Source of the DNA: JAJYIW01 sp963781665
GTDB lineage: Bacteria > Chloroflexota > Anaerolineae > Anaerolineales > Anaerolineaceae
Length of the DNA: 64,000 bases
NCBI GenBank assembly: GCA_963781665.1
Contig: CAWAGA010000002.1
Location: 4,278,001 to 4,342,000 of the forward strand
Direction of reading: 5' to 3'
Position numbers and translations under genes: made by a program. Below, in pieces: positions 34,894 to 43,448 of this stretch (the first letter of the stretch is position 1; every line of letters starts with the position of its first letter). Under the pieces are notes generated by a model, which was not told the DNA's origin, did no database searches, and saw only the letters and a program-made list of their open reading frames with translations.

Positions 34894-36128
34894 ACTACAA
34901 TCGACCAGCTACTTAAATTTATCTTAAGTGCGAAATTCTTGATGGCCATTTCGGCGATAGTTTTCCCGATGCTGATTGACGCTGTAGCTGCCGGTGAAGG
35001 GGCATTCAACACGTGAACCATTCGATCGGCCTGGACGATGCGGAAATCATCCGCCAGGTTTCCATCTGGTTCGAGCGCTTGAGCTCTGACGCCTGCTCCG
35101 CTGCGGCGGATATCCTCCGATTTTAATTCAGGGATCAGGTGCTGCAAAGCCTTGACAAAAGCCGGTTTGCTCAACGACCGGTACATTTCTCCGAAACCCA
35201 TTTTCCAATACTTGAGCCCCATACGCCAAAAGCCGATGAAGGTCAAGTAATTAAAGACATCGCCTACTGAAAAATCTGTGAATTTATAACCTTCACGTTT
35301 GAAAGCCAGGACTGCATTAGGACCTGCCTCGCGCCCACCTTTGATCATTCGGGTGAAGTGCACACCCAGGAATGGAAAGCGGGGATCCGGGACTGGGTAC
35401 AGGAGATTATTGAACAATTCTTCGCGTTCTGGAACGATCTCGTAATACTCTCCCCTGAATGGTAATATCTGCAGACCTGGATTGACACCGCATAGCCTGG
35501 CCACCTTATCGGAATGGAGACCAGCGCAATTAATCAGATTATGGCAGCGAACCTCACCCTGATTGGTTCCGAGAATGAATTCTTTACCGGAAGAATCGAA
35601 TTTTTGAACCCGAGTATTTGTACAAATTTCTCCCCCAGCATTTTTGACTATTTCTCCGTAGGTCTTTGTGACCTGGATATAATCGACAATACCGGTTTGG
35701 GGAACGTGCAAGCCGGCAATTCCGATGGCATGAGGTTCGTATTCCTTAATTTCTTCTGCGTTGAGTCGTTTTATGCCTTCTAGCCCATTCGCTTTCCCCC
35801 TTTCTTCGAGCTTCTCCAAAGCAGGCAATTCCTCCGGCTGGGTAGCCACGACGACTTTCCCACAACGGTCATGAGCGATGTCATGCTCTTCACAGAATTG
35901 GTACATTGCCAGGCGACCCTCGACGCAGTTTTTCGCTTTCAATGATCCGGGTTTGTAATACAGACCTGAATGGATCACTCCGCTGTTATTTCCGGTCTGG
36001 TGGGCAGCCAGCTGGTTCTCGGCTTCTAACACGACCAGAGATTGATGTGAGGATGCCAGGGCCATGGCAGTCGCCATTCCCACAATTCCCCCACCGATAA
36101 TCGCAATGTCATATGGTTTCGAATTCAT
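34776..36128 (-). CDS. lhgO: L-2-hydroxyglutarate oxidase-like FAD protein with probable read-through C terminus
   Basis: A 450-residue FAD-dependent DAO-family oxidoreductase. It has a GxGxxG dinucleotide motif IIGGGIVGMA at residues 10-19 and NNSGVIHSGLYYKPGS, a hallmark of L-2-hydroxyglutarate oxidase/dehydrogenase, with FRGEYYE and APSPAATAS near the end. LhgO proteins normally stop about 50 residues earlier. Here the last roughly 40 codons run antisense through the MFS gene and through a good minus-strand terminator (34850-34889). In the +1 frame stops occur at about 34912-34920. A single-base indel has probably removed the normal stop. It is the convergent partner of the MFS gene. Confidence 0.82.
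   Translation of the reverse strand: MNSKPYDIAIIGGGIVGMATAMALASSHQSLVVLEAENQLAAHQTGNNSGVIHSGLYYKPGSLKAKNCVEGRLAMYQFCEEHDIAHDRCGKVVVATQPEELPALEKLEERGKANGLEGIKRLNAEEIKEYEPHAIGIAGLHVPQTGIVDYIQVTKTYGEIVKNAGGEICTNTRVQKFDSSGKEFILGTNQGEVRCHNLINCAGLHSDKVARLCGVNPGLQILPFRGEYYEIVPEREELFNNLLYPVPDPRFPFLGVHFTRMIKGGREAGPNAVLAFKREGYKFTDFSVGDVFNYLTFIGFWRMGLKYWKMGFGEMYRSLSKPAFVKALQHLIPELKSEDIRRSGAGVRAQALEPDGNLADDFRIVQADRMVHVLNAPSPAATASISIGKTIAEMAIKNFALKINLSSWSIVVYEEPRARSVGSSFFWRTKRAKIMIPIRRPTPDTTKIGI
34850..34889 (-). terminator. Terminator of the lhgO-like gene
   Basis: On the minus strand GAGGAGCC (34889-34882) and GGCTCCTC (34865-34858) form an 8-bp stem followed by eight T. It overlaps the last codons of the plus-strand MFS gene and lies inside the extended minus-strand reading frame. 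Confidence 0.8.
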
Positions 36129-36251
36129 CCTGGGATACTCCCCTTGTTTTCAAGAAATACCTTAATAAATACATTTTAGTTGTTTCTATCCTAAAAAAAT
36201 CCATTTAAGGTAGGATTGGATTAATAGATCCACCTATTTTATCACCAGATA

Positions 36252-37277
36252 TCATACGTTAAGGACTTTCGCTCCGCGGATATTTCGATTCTTCAATTCC
36301 ATAAGCGCCTGGTTGGCATCTTCCAGGGAAAATTCCTGCACTTCAGGCCTGATGGGGATATCTGCGGCTAATTGTAAGTAATCGCTAACATCCTTCCGAG
36401 TGATATTGGCTACCGTCTTGATCTCTTTTTCCATCCATAAGTGAGATGGATAATTCAGGTGTACAAGGTGTTCTTTATCATGATCTTCTTTGCGAATGGC
36501 GTTGATGACCAATCTGCCGCCTGATTCCAGATTCGCTAAAGCATTTACGACCGGTTTCCAGGCCGGTGTCGTGTCAATGATGGCTGCCAGCTTTTGTGAG
36601 GCGTAATCTCCGAAATCACCGGTCCAGGCTGCGCCTAATTCGACTGCAAAATCCCGTTCCAGGTTGCTTCGTGAGAAGACGAATATCTTTGAATCGGGAT
36701 ATTCGTGCCGGATCATTTGTAAAACCAGATGCCCTGAAGCGCCAAACCCGGCCAATCCAATGGGTTGCCCATTCTCGAGCTGCGCTAACCGAAGCGAACG
36801 GAACCCGACTGCACCTGCACATAAGTTAGGAGCAGCTTCGGCATCGCTAAAAGTAGGGGGGATTAAGTATGAATAGGCTGCAGGAACGACCATATATTCT
36901 GCGTATCCGCCATTGGCATCTCGCCCGGTTGCCCTGAAATTAGGGCAAAGATTTTCCTGGCCAGACAGGCAGAATTTACACTGACCGCAAGCGGAATAGA
37001 TCCAGGCAACACCAACCCGGTCATCTAGCTTGCGGTCTTCAACTCCAGGGCCTAATCGTTGAACTTTCCCGACAACCTGGTGACCAGGGATAACCGGTAG
37101 GATTGGAGGTGGCGTCCGGCCTTCAATCTCGTCCATCTCCGTGTGGCACACACCGCAAACCGACACTTTGATCAAAATCTCACCTACACCGGGAACTGGA
37201 TCAGGGACATCGACAAATTTCAACGGGTTTGGGTTTTCATTGAGTTGCACAATCCGGTCAATATGCATGGCTCTCAT
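36252..37277 (-). CDS. Zinc-dependent alcohol dehydrogenase
   Basis: A 341-residue medium-chain dehydrogenase. The catalytic zinc region has CGVCHTE (C41) and GHQVVG (H66; the usual GHE is GHQ). The structural zinc cluster reads CGQCKFCLSGQENLC. The Rossmann motif is GLAGFGASGH. AAGGATC precedes the ATG by 4-5 bp. It probably oxidises or reduces alcohols and aldehydes with NAD(P). It is separate from lhgO (123-bp gap) and has no clear operon partner. Confidence 0.9.
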   Translation of the reverse strand: MRAMHIDRIVQLNENPNPLKFVDVPDPVPGVGEILIKVSVCGVCHTEMDEIEGRTPPPILPVIPGHQVVGKVQRLGPGVEDRKLDDRVGVAWIYSACGQCKFCLSGQENLCPNFRATGRDANGGYAEYMVVPAAYSYLIPPTFSDAEAAPNLCAGAVGFRSLRLAQLENGQPIGLAGFGASGHLVLQMIRHEYPDSKIFVFSRSNLERDFAVELGAAWTGDFGDYASQKLAAIIDTTPAWKPVVNALANLESGGRLVINAIRKEDHDKEHLVHLNYPSHLWMEKEIKTVANITRKDVSDYLQLAADIPIRPEVQEFSLEDANQALMELKNRNIRGAKVLNV

Positions 37278-37350
37278 GAATGATCCTTTTCTGGATGACG
37301 ATCGTTTTACGCAGTGGGCGAACGCATGTCACCTTGACAGCTTTTTAATT

Positions 37351-37387
37351 AAAAAACACCTGCCGGATTACATTTTCGCAGCAGGTG
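37351..37387 (-). terminator. Terminator downstream of the 47-aa membrane protein gene
   Basis: On the minus strand CACCTGC (37387-37381) and GCAGGTG (37363-37357) form a 7-bp stem followed by six T. It separates the small gene from the alcohol dehydrogenase gene. Confidence 0.82.
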
Positions 37388-37456
37388 ATAATGTAAAACA
37401 TGTATTTTCTTTGACCATTATTAAAATTTTCCTGTTTCCCTCCTGATCCCTACAAA

Positions 37457-37600
37457 TTATCGCCGCCGACGGATAATTCTGGCCGGAACCCTGATCAGCG
37501 ATGCACGAGCTCGAGTTACAGCGAGGATATCCAAACTGATCATCGCGCCCATCAAAATAACTCCCGCTATTTCGATAACAGTAACTAGTGTTGTTACCAT
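37457..37600 (-). CDS. Small single-TM membrane protein (47 aa)
   Basis: The frame begins MVTTLVTVIEIAGVILMGAM, a hydrophobic N-terminal helix, and ends in an amphipathic basic tail with RIIRRRR. GGAG lies about 12 bp before the ATG. A TATACT -10 element lies about 90 bp further upstream, and a clean intrinsic terminator follows 70 bp after the stop. It therefore looks like a self-contained small gene in the 481-bp gap between two minus-strand genes. One TM helix and an Arg-rich cytoplasmic tail resemble small regulatory membrane proteins; I do not recognise the family. A longer frame on the same strand, 37368-37646, is judged spurious. Confidence 0.5.
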   Translation of the reverse strand: MVTTLVTVIEIAGVILMGAMISLDILAVTRARASLIRVPARIIRRRR

Positions 37601-37758
37601 TTCTATAATCAACTCCTTTACACTCGTAACTACCTGCCAATTTCACAAATATCAGGTTTTTTCTCTTATTGAGAGTATAACCGATAAAGATGAATAGAAA
37701 ATGAATAAAAGGCGGATTTTTAAAAATTCATTTTGTTATTTTGGTTATTGGGCTTTTA

Positions 37759-38973
37759 CTATCGGGTCGTCAACAATCCAGGTTTTGGAAGTTTGATCTG
37801 AAGAGCGGCAGCAAAATTACCGATTGCGATGAATACCCCTAACAAAAATACGTATTGGAAGCCAAATACATTCCAGATCACTCCCCCTATGAGCGCCACG
37901 CAAATCGAAAAGAAGTGATCGAGGGTAACAGAAACGGTCAGAGCCGGTTGTACGTCTTCAGGGCGAATGGCAATCTTTTTTATGTACATCGCCCGGGCCA
38001 TATTAACCGACATCAGCATTTGATCCAATAGATAGAATACACACACCAGGAGAAAAGCGGTGCTCTCAGAGAAAATATTTTTGACAAAACCGTATCCAAG
38101 GCATACGAATACGAGTAGGACAGCTTCCATGATAAGCACGAAACGTTCACCGAGTTTATCCGTAGCCCATCCTAAAAAAGGTTGAAAGAGGATCCCAATG
38201 ATGCCTCCAATTGTGATCAAGGTGGCTAATGTCTGAGTCGGCTGCTTGAAAATGGTCACGATCACCCAGGGTGCAAAGGTAATGAAGAGCTGCTTGCGTG
38301 ATCCATACAAAATCGAAAGCACATAATAAAGGCGATATTCACGATGAAGCTTCAGGTAGAGTTGCGCTTTTTTGGGCTTTTCGGGTTTCATCGTAGCCAT
38401 AAAAACGGCAGCAACGACAAAAAGGGAAGCTGATAGTACAAAAGTATTCTGGTAGACGAACCCCAGGTATTTGAACCCGATGAAGACTATGAAGCTTCCC
38501 AGGATAGCTGCCAGATTGCGAATTGCGTTTAATTGACCCAGTCGCTGTCCTGTTTTACCTTCCTTTGCAAGCTCCATCCCGATTGTGGAAGCTGCGGGCA
38601 TAAACAAGTGCTGTCCGAGGCTGTAAACGAACAGGCAAACGACGAGGATGGTGAACGTCGAAGATGCAAAACCGATCAAGAGTGTCCCGGCAACGCCAAG
38701 CAACATGGCTACCACTCCCAGGCGCCGGCTGCAAAAGAACCAGAGTAAAGCGGTTATGAAAACGACTAATAATCCGGGGAGCTCACGGGGTAATTCGAGG
38801 AAGGACCTTTGGAAACCGGTTAACGCAAAGCGGTCATCAAGGAAGTTATTCAAGGTTGAATCGATCAGGCTGTAGGCCACACCCATTACAAATGATGCAG
38901 CAGCGAATATTTTTAATTCACGAGAAATGCTCGCAAATCGATTACGTAAGGCACTACGGGATGCAAGCGACAT
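37759..38973 (-). CDS. MFS transporter
   Basis: A 404-residue permease with about 12 TM helices, DRFALTGFQRSFLELPREL in the first loop and GWATDKLGERF in the central loop (GxxxDRxGRR-like motif). The ATG at 38973 is preferred; a TTG 15 codons upstream is possible. It is divergent from the marR gene with 125 bp between, which holds a MarR-type operator, so it may share its regulator with the ABC exporter. Substrate unknown. Confidence 0.78.
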   Translation of the reverse strand: MSLASRSALRNRFASISRELKIFAAASFVMGVAYSLIDSTLNNFLDDRFALTGFQRSFLELPRELPGLLVVFITALLWFFCSRRLGVVAMLLGVAGTLLIGFASSTFTILVVCLFVYSLGQHLFMPAASTIGMELAKEGKTGQRLGQLNAIRNLAAILGSFIVFIGFKYLGFVYQNTFVLSASLFVVAAVFMATMKPEKPKKAQLYLKLHREYRLYYVLSILYGSRKQLFITFAPWVIVTIFKQPTQTLATLITIGGIIGILFQPFLGWATDKLGERFVLIMEAVLLVFVCLGYGFVKNIFSESTAFLLVCVFYLLDQMLMSVNMARAMYIKKIAIRPEDVQPALTVSVTLDHFFSICVALIGGVIWNVFGFQYVFLLGVFIAIGNFAAALQIKLPKPGLLTTR

Positions 38974-39045
38974 GGAACTATTGACCTGTTCTGTACGTGG
39001 TTTGGGCGAACTGCCCAATTATAAAACATTAATCCTTTGAACGCC

Positions 39046-39074
39046 TTGACAGATTAAATGAAGATAATTAAAAT
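39046..39074 (+). promoter_or_regulatory. Promoter of marR-ABC exporter operon
   Basis: TTGACA (39046-39051) and TAAAAT (39069-39074) with a 17-bp spacer; near-consensus sigma70 promoter about 25 bp before the marR start. Confidence 0.8.
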
Positions 39075-39075
39075 C

Positions 39076-39092
39076 AGTTAAGTAAGTTAACT
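39076..39092 (+). promoter_or_regulatory. Probable MarR operator overlapping the transcription start
   Basis: AGTTAA-GTAAG-TTAACT is a 17-bp inverted repeat starting two bases after the -10 box, so a bound repressor would cover the start site. Size and symmetry fit a MarR-dimer site; the neighbouring gene encodes a MarR protein. Confidence 0.65.
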
Positions 39093-39098
39093 ATTTTC

Positions 39099-39572
39099 GT
39101 GGATGGTGACTGGGTGGCGGATAATGAATCGGCAGGCAGAGAAGATCTGGTTCAACAGACAATCGAGCGTTTTTGGGAATCATTTCCACCTGTTTGGGAT
39201 CGGATTCGTGCAAACGTTCGATCGATAGCATCGGAGCAGTTCAATATCTCGGTCACCCAATTCCAGATAATGCGTCTGGTCAGACGCGGGCGTTCTTCGG
39301 TGAGCGATCTGGCCGAGGCCAAACAGATCAGCCGGTCTGCAATCAGTCAGGCTGTAGATGGAATGGTAGAGATTGGCTTGCTCGACCGGCATCAGAACAA
39401 TGAAGACCGGCGCTGTTATGAATTGCGTTTGACGGAAAAAGGCAGTCATCTGCTCAATGATATCTTTAAGCAAAATCGGGTTTGGATGTCGGAAAAGCTG
39501 GGGTCTATGAACCCGGAAGAAGCTCAGATCATGATGCAAAGCCTGGAAATGCTAAAACGTTCATTTTTATAG
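39099..39572 (+). CDS. MarR-family transcriptional regulator
   Basis: A 157-residue winged-helix regulator with the MarR core: RRGRSSVSDLAEAKQISRSAISQAVDGM (recognition helix) and the wing DRHQNNEDRRCYELRLTEKG. The start is GTG at 39099, only about 18 nt from the predicted transcript start and without a clear ribosome site. It is the first gene before a two-gene ABC exporter. It probably represses its own operon by binding 39076-39092, released by a drug-like ligand. Confidence 0.88.
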   Translation: MDGDWVADNESAGREDLVQQTIERFWESFPPVWDRIRANVRSIASEQFNISVTQFQIMRLVRRGRSSVSDLAEAKQISRSAISQAVDGMVEIGLLDRHQNNEDRRCYELRLTEKGSHLLNDIFKQNRVWMSEKLGSMNPEEAQIMMQSLEMLKRSFL

Positions 39573-39606
39573 GTGCCTTCCCCAATTTTTTGAATTCAAC
39601 TGAGAT

Positions 39607-41406
39607 TTGACGAAAGTATTCATTGATATGCATCATGCCAGGAAAGTCTTATCTTTTGTAAAACCTTATCGGAAACTGGCGGTCATTGCCCTAATTTTGC
39701 TGGCCATGAGAGTCGCAATGGATCTCTCGATCCCTAGATTAATCGAACGGATCATCGATCAGGGAATCAAGGAAAACGATCTCAACGTCGTCATCCAAAC
39801 TTCGGCAATCATGATTGTTATATCCTTGTTGGATGCGCTTGTCGCTGTCGGGAATAACATTTCGTCTGTAAGGGTAGGACAATCTGTATCACGTGATCTG
39901 CGTGAAGCTATTTTCTTGAAAATCCAAGAATTCTCTTATGCAAATCTTGACCATTTTACAACGGGAAAGCTAATGGTCAGGTTGACGAGCGATGCTGATG
40001 CCGTTCAAAGATGGGTACAGGTTTCCTTACGGATCGGCACGAGCGCTCCTTTGATGATGATCGGAAGCCTGATATTAATGATCACCACAAACCCGCGCCT
40101 GGCATTCAGCCTGCTTCCCCTCCTGGTGGCAACTTCGACTGTGATAATCTTTTTCAGTTTCAGGATGGAGCCCCTCTTTCGTATCGTCCAGCAAAAATTA
40201 GATCGATTGAACACAGTGCTGCAAGAGAATATCGCCGGGGCCAGGTTAGTAAAAGCTTTTGCCCGCGGGCCGCACGAAAACGAACGCTTTGATGCTACGA
40301 ACACTGACTATACCCACCAGACCGTAAAAGTGATGCGGTTCATGGCGACCATGTCTCCTGTATTAACCATATTTGTCAACATGGGCCTGGTTTACGTCGT
40401 TTGGGCGGGAGGGCTGCAGACCATCCAGGGCAGCATGACGATTGGGCAATTGATCGCTTTTGTTAATTATCTTATTACGACGATGAACCCGCTCTTGATG
40501 ATGTCGCAATTATCAAATACCTGGGCGAATGGGTTGGCCTCTGCCCGAAGGATCGATGAAGTTTTGGATGCGGTTCCGGAGGTGGAAGAAACTCAGGACC
40601 CGCATGAATTACCAATTGAAGCTCACGCCAGGGTGGATTTCAACGAGGTTTCATTCCATTACAACGGCAGCTCTGATGGGACTGTATTGGAAGACATCTG
40701 CTTGAAGATTGAACCGGGAAAAACCGTTGCCATTTTAGGAGCCACTGGATCTGGGAAAAGTTCCCTGATAAATCTGATCCCCCGCTTCTACGACGCTTCA
40801 GCTGGAGATGTAGAGATAGCCGGATTTGATGTACGCAATCTCAGCCAGGATACATTGTTATCGCGGGTAGGCGTTGTACCTCAAGAAACGATTCTATTCT
40901 CGGGTACAGTCCGGGACAACATACGTTATGGCTGCCCGGAGGCAGGTGAAGAGGAGGTCGTTTTCGCCGCAAAGGCGGCCCAAGCTCACAAATTTATCTT
41001 GGATTTGTCTGACGGTTATGACAGCCACATTGAGGAACGTGGTTCAAATCTCTCAGGTGGACAGAAGCAGCGGATTGCCATTGCTCGAGCGATCATCATG
41101 AAGCCTGACATCCTGATATTGGATGATAGTACCAGCTCGGTCGACATTGAAACCGAAACCAGGATTCAATTGGCTTTAAACGGGATCATGAAAGACCGGA
41201 CTTGTTTTATTGTCGCCCAAAGGATCAGTACGGTTCTGAATGCAGACAAGATTATTGTGCTGGATAGGGGCCATATCGTTGCTGAAGGGACTCACTCCGA
41301 ACTGATCAAAAACAGTTTGATTTACCAGGAGATCTACAAATCACAGCTTGGAAATGGTTTCCGGGAAAATAACGATATGTTTACCAGTGAACTTGCGGAG
41401 GATTGA
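39607..41406 (+). CDS. ABC exporter half-transporter with degenerate ATPase site
   Basis: A 599-residue half-transporter with six TM helices (1-320) and an ATPase domain. Walker A is GATGSGKSS (378-386), the signature LSGGQ is at 482-486. Walker B reads ILILDDSTSSVD, so the catalytic Glu is Asp (D507), and the switch His is Gln (Q538 in VAQRIS). This is the pattern of the non-catalytic site in heterodimeric exporters such as TM287/288. The start is TTG at 39607. It pairs with the canonical partner 3 bp downstream. Confidence 0.9.
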   Translation: MTKVFIDMHHARKVLSFVKPYRKLAVIALILLAMRVAMDLSIPRLIERIIDQGIKENDLNVVIQTSAIMIVISLLDALVAVGNNISSVRVGQSVSRDLREAIFLKIQEFSYANLDHFTTGKLMVRLTSDADAVQRWVQVSLRIGTSAPLMMIGSLILMITTNPRLAFSLLPLLVATSTVIIFFSFRMEPLFRIVQQKLDRLNTVLQENIAGARLVKAFARGPHENERFDATNTDYTHQTVKVMRFMATMSPVLTIFVNMGLVYVVWAGGLQTIQGSMTIGQLIAFVNYLITTMNPLLMMSQLSNTWANGLASARRIDEVLDAVPEVEETQDPHELPIEAHARVDFNEVSFHYNGSSDGTVLEDICLKIEPGKTVAILGATGSGKSSLINLIPRFYDASAGDVEIAGFDVRNLSQDTLLSRVGVVPQETILFSGTVRDNIRYGCPEAGEEEVVFAAKAAQAHKFILDLSDGYDSHIEERGSNLSGGQKQRIAIARAIIMKPDILILDDSTSSVDIETETRIQLALNGIMKDRTCFIVAQRISTVLNADKIIVLDRGHIVAEGTHSELIKNSLIYQEIYKSQLGNGFRENNDMFTSELAED

Positions 41407-41409
41407 CCG

Positions 41410-43242
41410 GTGAGCTTGCAAAACACAGCCCAGAATAATAGTGAAGTCCGCAGCAAGATGATGGCCCGCGGGCCAGGAAGGCCTGCCAGATTCGAAAAAG
41501 CCCAAAACCCACAAAGAGCCCTGGCGCGGTTGTTTTATTACCTCCGACCCTACCGGGTTACGATGACTCTGGTGATGGGATTGGTCTTAGCGTATACATT
41601 TGTGGGCCTGTTAGGGCCATATTTTATGGGCCAGGCAATCGACCGGTTTATTTCGGGGAACGATCCGGAAGGTTTGTTGAGAATGGCGCTGTATATGGCA
41701 GGAGCATACCTGGTCAACAATATCTTTCAGGCGGTTGCCAATTGGGTCATGGCCAGGATATCCCAAGATGCTTTAAAACTAGTGCGGAAGGACTTGTTCC
41801 AGCATCTTCAGAAGCTTTCTATTGCATTTTTCGACACTCATCCGGCCGGCGGGCTGATGAGCCGCCTGACGAACGACATCGATGCGATCAACCAGGCAGT
41901 CTCTCAAAACGTAATTTCACTGGTTGCCAGCATCCTTTCGATGGCCGGGATCCTCATCACCATGTTTGTTTTGAATCCCTGGCTCGCTATGGCGACTTTG
42001 CTGGTGGTGCCGATCATGTTTTGGTTTGCTGAATTTGTCGCTAAATATACCCGCAAAGGGTTTCGCGATCTGCAATTCCAATTGGGAAATCTAAACAGCG
42101 TCACTGAAGAAACGATCAGTGGGCAAAAAGTGATTAAAGCATTTCGGAGGAGCGATGCGGCTGTCGCGGAGTTTCGCAAACGAAATCAAGCGGTCTTCGA
42201 GGCTGGGGTCCATGCTAACAGCTATGCCTTACTGCTGATGCCATTGACCAATGTCCTTGGAAATTTCTTCGTTATTGTTCTGGCCGGGCTGGGGGGGGGG
42301 CTGGCCTTGAAAGGTCTGGTAACGATTGGAATGATTGCCACCTTCATCAATTACGGCCAGAATTTCATTTCGCCATTACGCCAGATTGCGAATATTTACA
42401 ACTCGATTCAGGCAGCCCTGGCCGGGGCTGAACGAGTTTTTGACATCATCGACACCCCACCCGAAATCCCTGATAATCCAGACGCTTATCACCTCGAAAC
42501 TATCAAAGGCAAGGTAAGTTTTGAAAATGTGAAATTTGGTTACCTCCCAGATGTGCCGGTGATAAAGAATATGAACCTTGACGTGAAAGCAGGTGAAATG
42601 GTCGCTCTGGTTGGCCCAACTGGTGCCGGAAAAACGACCATTGTCAATTTGTTGACCCGGTTCTACGAACTCCAGGATGGAAAGATTACTATCGATGGCA
42701 GAGACATCCGTGATCTCCGCAAGGCGGACCTACGCAGGAAGCTGGGTTTAGTTCTACAAGATACCTTCATGTTTGCGGATACGGTCATGGAGAACATCCG
42801 CTATGGTCGCCTGGATGCCAGCGATGAGGAGTGCATTGATGCTGCACGTTTAGCGGATGCAGATTATTTTATCCGCCAGCTGCCTGATGGGTACCAGACC
42901 AATTTGAGCGAACGAGCCAGCAACCTGAGCCAGGGGCAGCGCCAGCTTCTGGCGATTGCCCGGGCGATCCTGGCAGATCCAGCTATCCTGGTCCTGGATG
43001 AAGCCACCAGCAGTGTCGACACCCGCACCGAAGCAAAAATCCAGAGCGCGTTGCTCAGATTGATGCGCGGCCGAACCAGTTTCGTCATCGCCCATCGTCT
43101 CAGTACCATTAGGGATGCAGATAAAGTTGTGGTGATCAACCATGGAGAGATTGTCGAGCAGGGTACACACCAACAACTATTAGATCAAAAGGGTTTTTAC
43201 CATCACCTCTATATGAGCCAATTTAAAGGACAGGTAATCTAA
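41410..43242 (+). CDS. ABC exporter half-transporter with canonical ATPase site
   Basis: A 610-residue half-transporter with an N-terminal basic extension, six TM helices and a full ATPase domain. It has Walker A GPTGAGKTT, signature LSQGQ, Walker B VLDEATSSVD with catalytic E531, and switch H562 in AHRLST. It forms a heterodimeric multidrug- or lipid-type exporter with the preceding degenerate subunit. It is controlled by the MarR gene at the head of the operon. Substrate unknown. Confidence 0.9.
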   Translation: MSLQNTAQNNSEVRSKMMARGPGRPARFEKAQNPQRALARLFYYLRPYRVTMTLVMGLVLAYTFVGLLGPYFMGQAIDRFISGNDPEGLLRMALYMAGAYLVNNIFQAVANWVMARISQDALKLVRKDLFQHLQKLSIAFFDTHPAGGLMSRLTNDIDAINQAVSQNVISLVASILSMAGILITMFVLNPWLAMATLLVVPIMFWFAEFVAKYTRKGFRDLQFQLGNLNSVTEETISGQKVIKAFRRSDAAVAEFRKRNQAVFEAGVHANSYALLLMPLTNVLGNFFVIVLAGLGGGLALKGLVTIGMIATFINYGQNFISPLRQIANIYNSIQAALAGAERVFDIIDTPPEIPDNPDAYHLETIKGKVSFENVKFGYLPDVPVIKNMNLDVKAGEMVALVGPTGAGKTTIVNLLTRFYELQDGKITIDGRDIRDLRKADLRRKLGLVLQDTFMFADTVMENIRYGRLDASDEECIDAARLADADYFIRQLPDGYQTNLSERASNLSQGQRQLLAIARAILADPAILVLDEATSSVDTRTEAKIQSALLRLMRGRTSFVIAHRLSTIRDADKVVVINHGEIVEQGTHQQLLDQKGFYHHLYMSQFKGQVI

Positions 43243-43289
43243 TGGGGGTGTCGCAAGAAAAAGTTATCCACTGTGAATTTCCAAAATTA

Positions 43290-43318
43290 TTATCAAAGGT
43301 TGGAAAAATAGGTATAAT
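43290..43318 (+). promoter_or_regulatory. Promoter of the tyrS leader
   Basis: TTATCA (43290-43295) and a perfect TATAAT (43313-43318) with a 17-bp spacer. The expected start is near 43325, one or two bases before the leader-peptide ATG. Confidence 0.7.
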
Positions 43319-43325
43319 TACGTTG

Positions 43326-43367
43326 ATGAAAATCAGGTCATGCGGTTTGTATTATTATTTTGATTGA
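43326..43367 (+). CDS. tyrS leader peptide with three consecutive Tyr codons
   Basis: A 13-codon frame encodes MKIRSCGLYYYFD and a stop. The three TAT codons are at 43350-43358, followed by Phe. The ATG coincides with the predicted transcript start, so translation would be leaderless. A ribosome stalled at the Tyr codons covers up to about 43370 and leaves CCCGCT (43379-43384) free to pair with AGCGGG (43411-43416), which blocks the terminator. A ribosome reaching the stop codon would cover that segment and let the terminator form. This geometry fits classical attenuation of tyrS by tyrosine supply. An overlapping frame (MRFVLLLF) has Leu codons instead and is thought less relevant before tyrS. 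Confidence 0.6.
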   Translation: MKIRSCGLYYYFD

Positions 43368-43396
43368 ACCCAAGGTTTCCCGCTTGTGGCGATTGA

Positions 43397-43429
43397 CGCG
43401 CCCTTTCAATAGCGGGCGCGTTTTATTTT
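43397..43429 (+). terminator. Attenuator (intrinsic terminator) before tyrS
   Basis: CGCGCCC (43397-43403) pairs with GGGCGCG (43414-43420), followed by TTTTATTTT, all inside the leader 20 bp before the tyrS start. No T-box (GGTGGNACCGCG-type) sequence is present, so the control is not by T-box. Confidence 0.8.
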
Positions 43430-43448
43430 CTGTTTTCGAGGTGTTGAA

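Noticed and set aside
37368..37646. A 92-residue minus-strand frame between adh and MFS genes
   Set aside because: Odd composition rich in Asn, Tyr, Ser and Cys, and it crosses a clear terminator; the 47-residue hydrophobic frame in the other phase is more credible.
43319..43448. T-box riboswitch before tyrS
   Set aside because: The T-box core sequence and stem I motifs are missing; a leader peptide with Tyr codons explains the terminator better.
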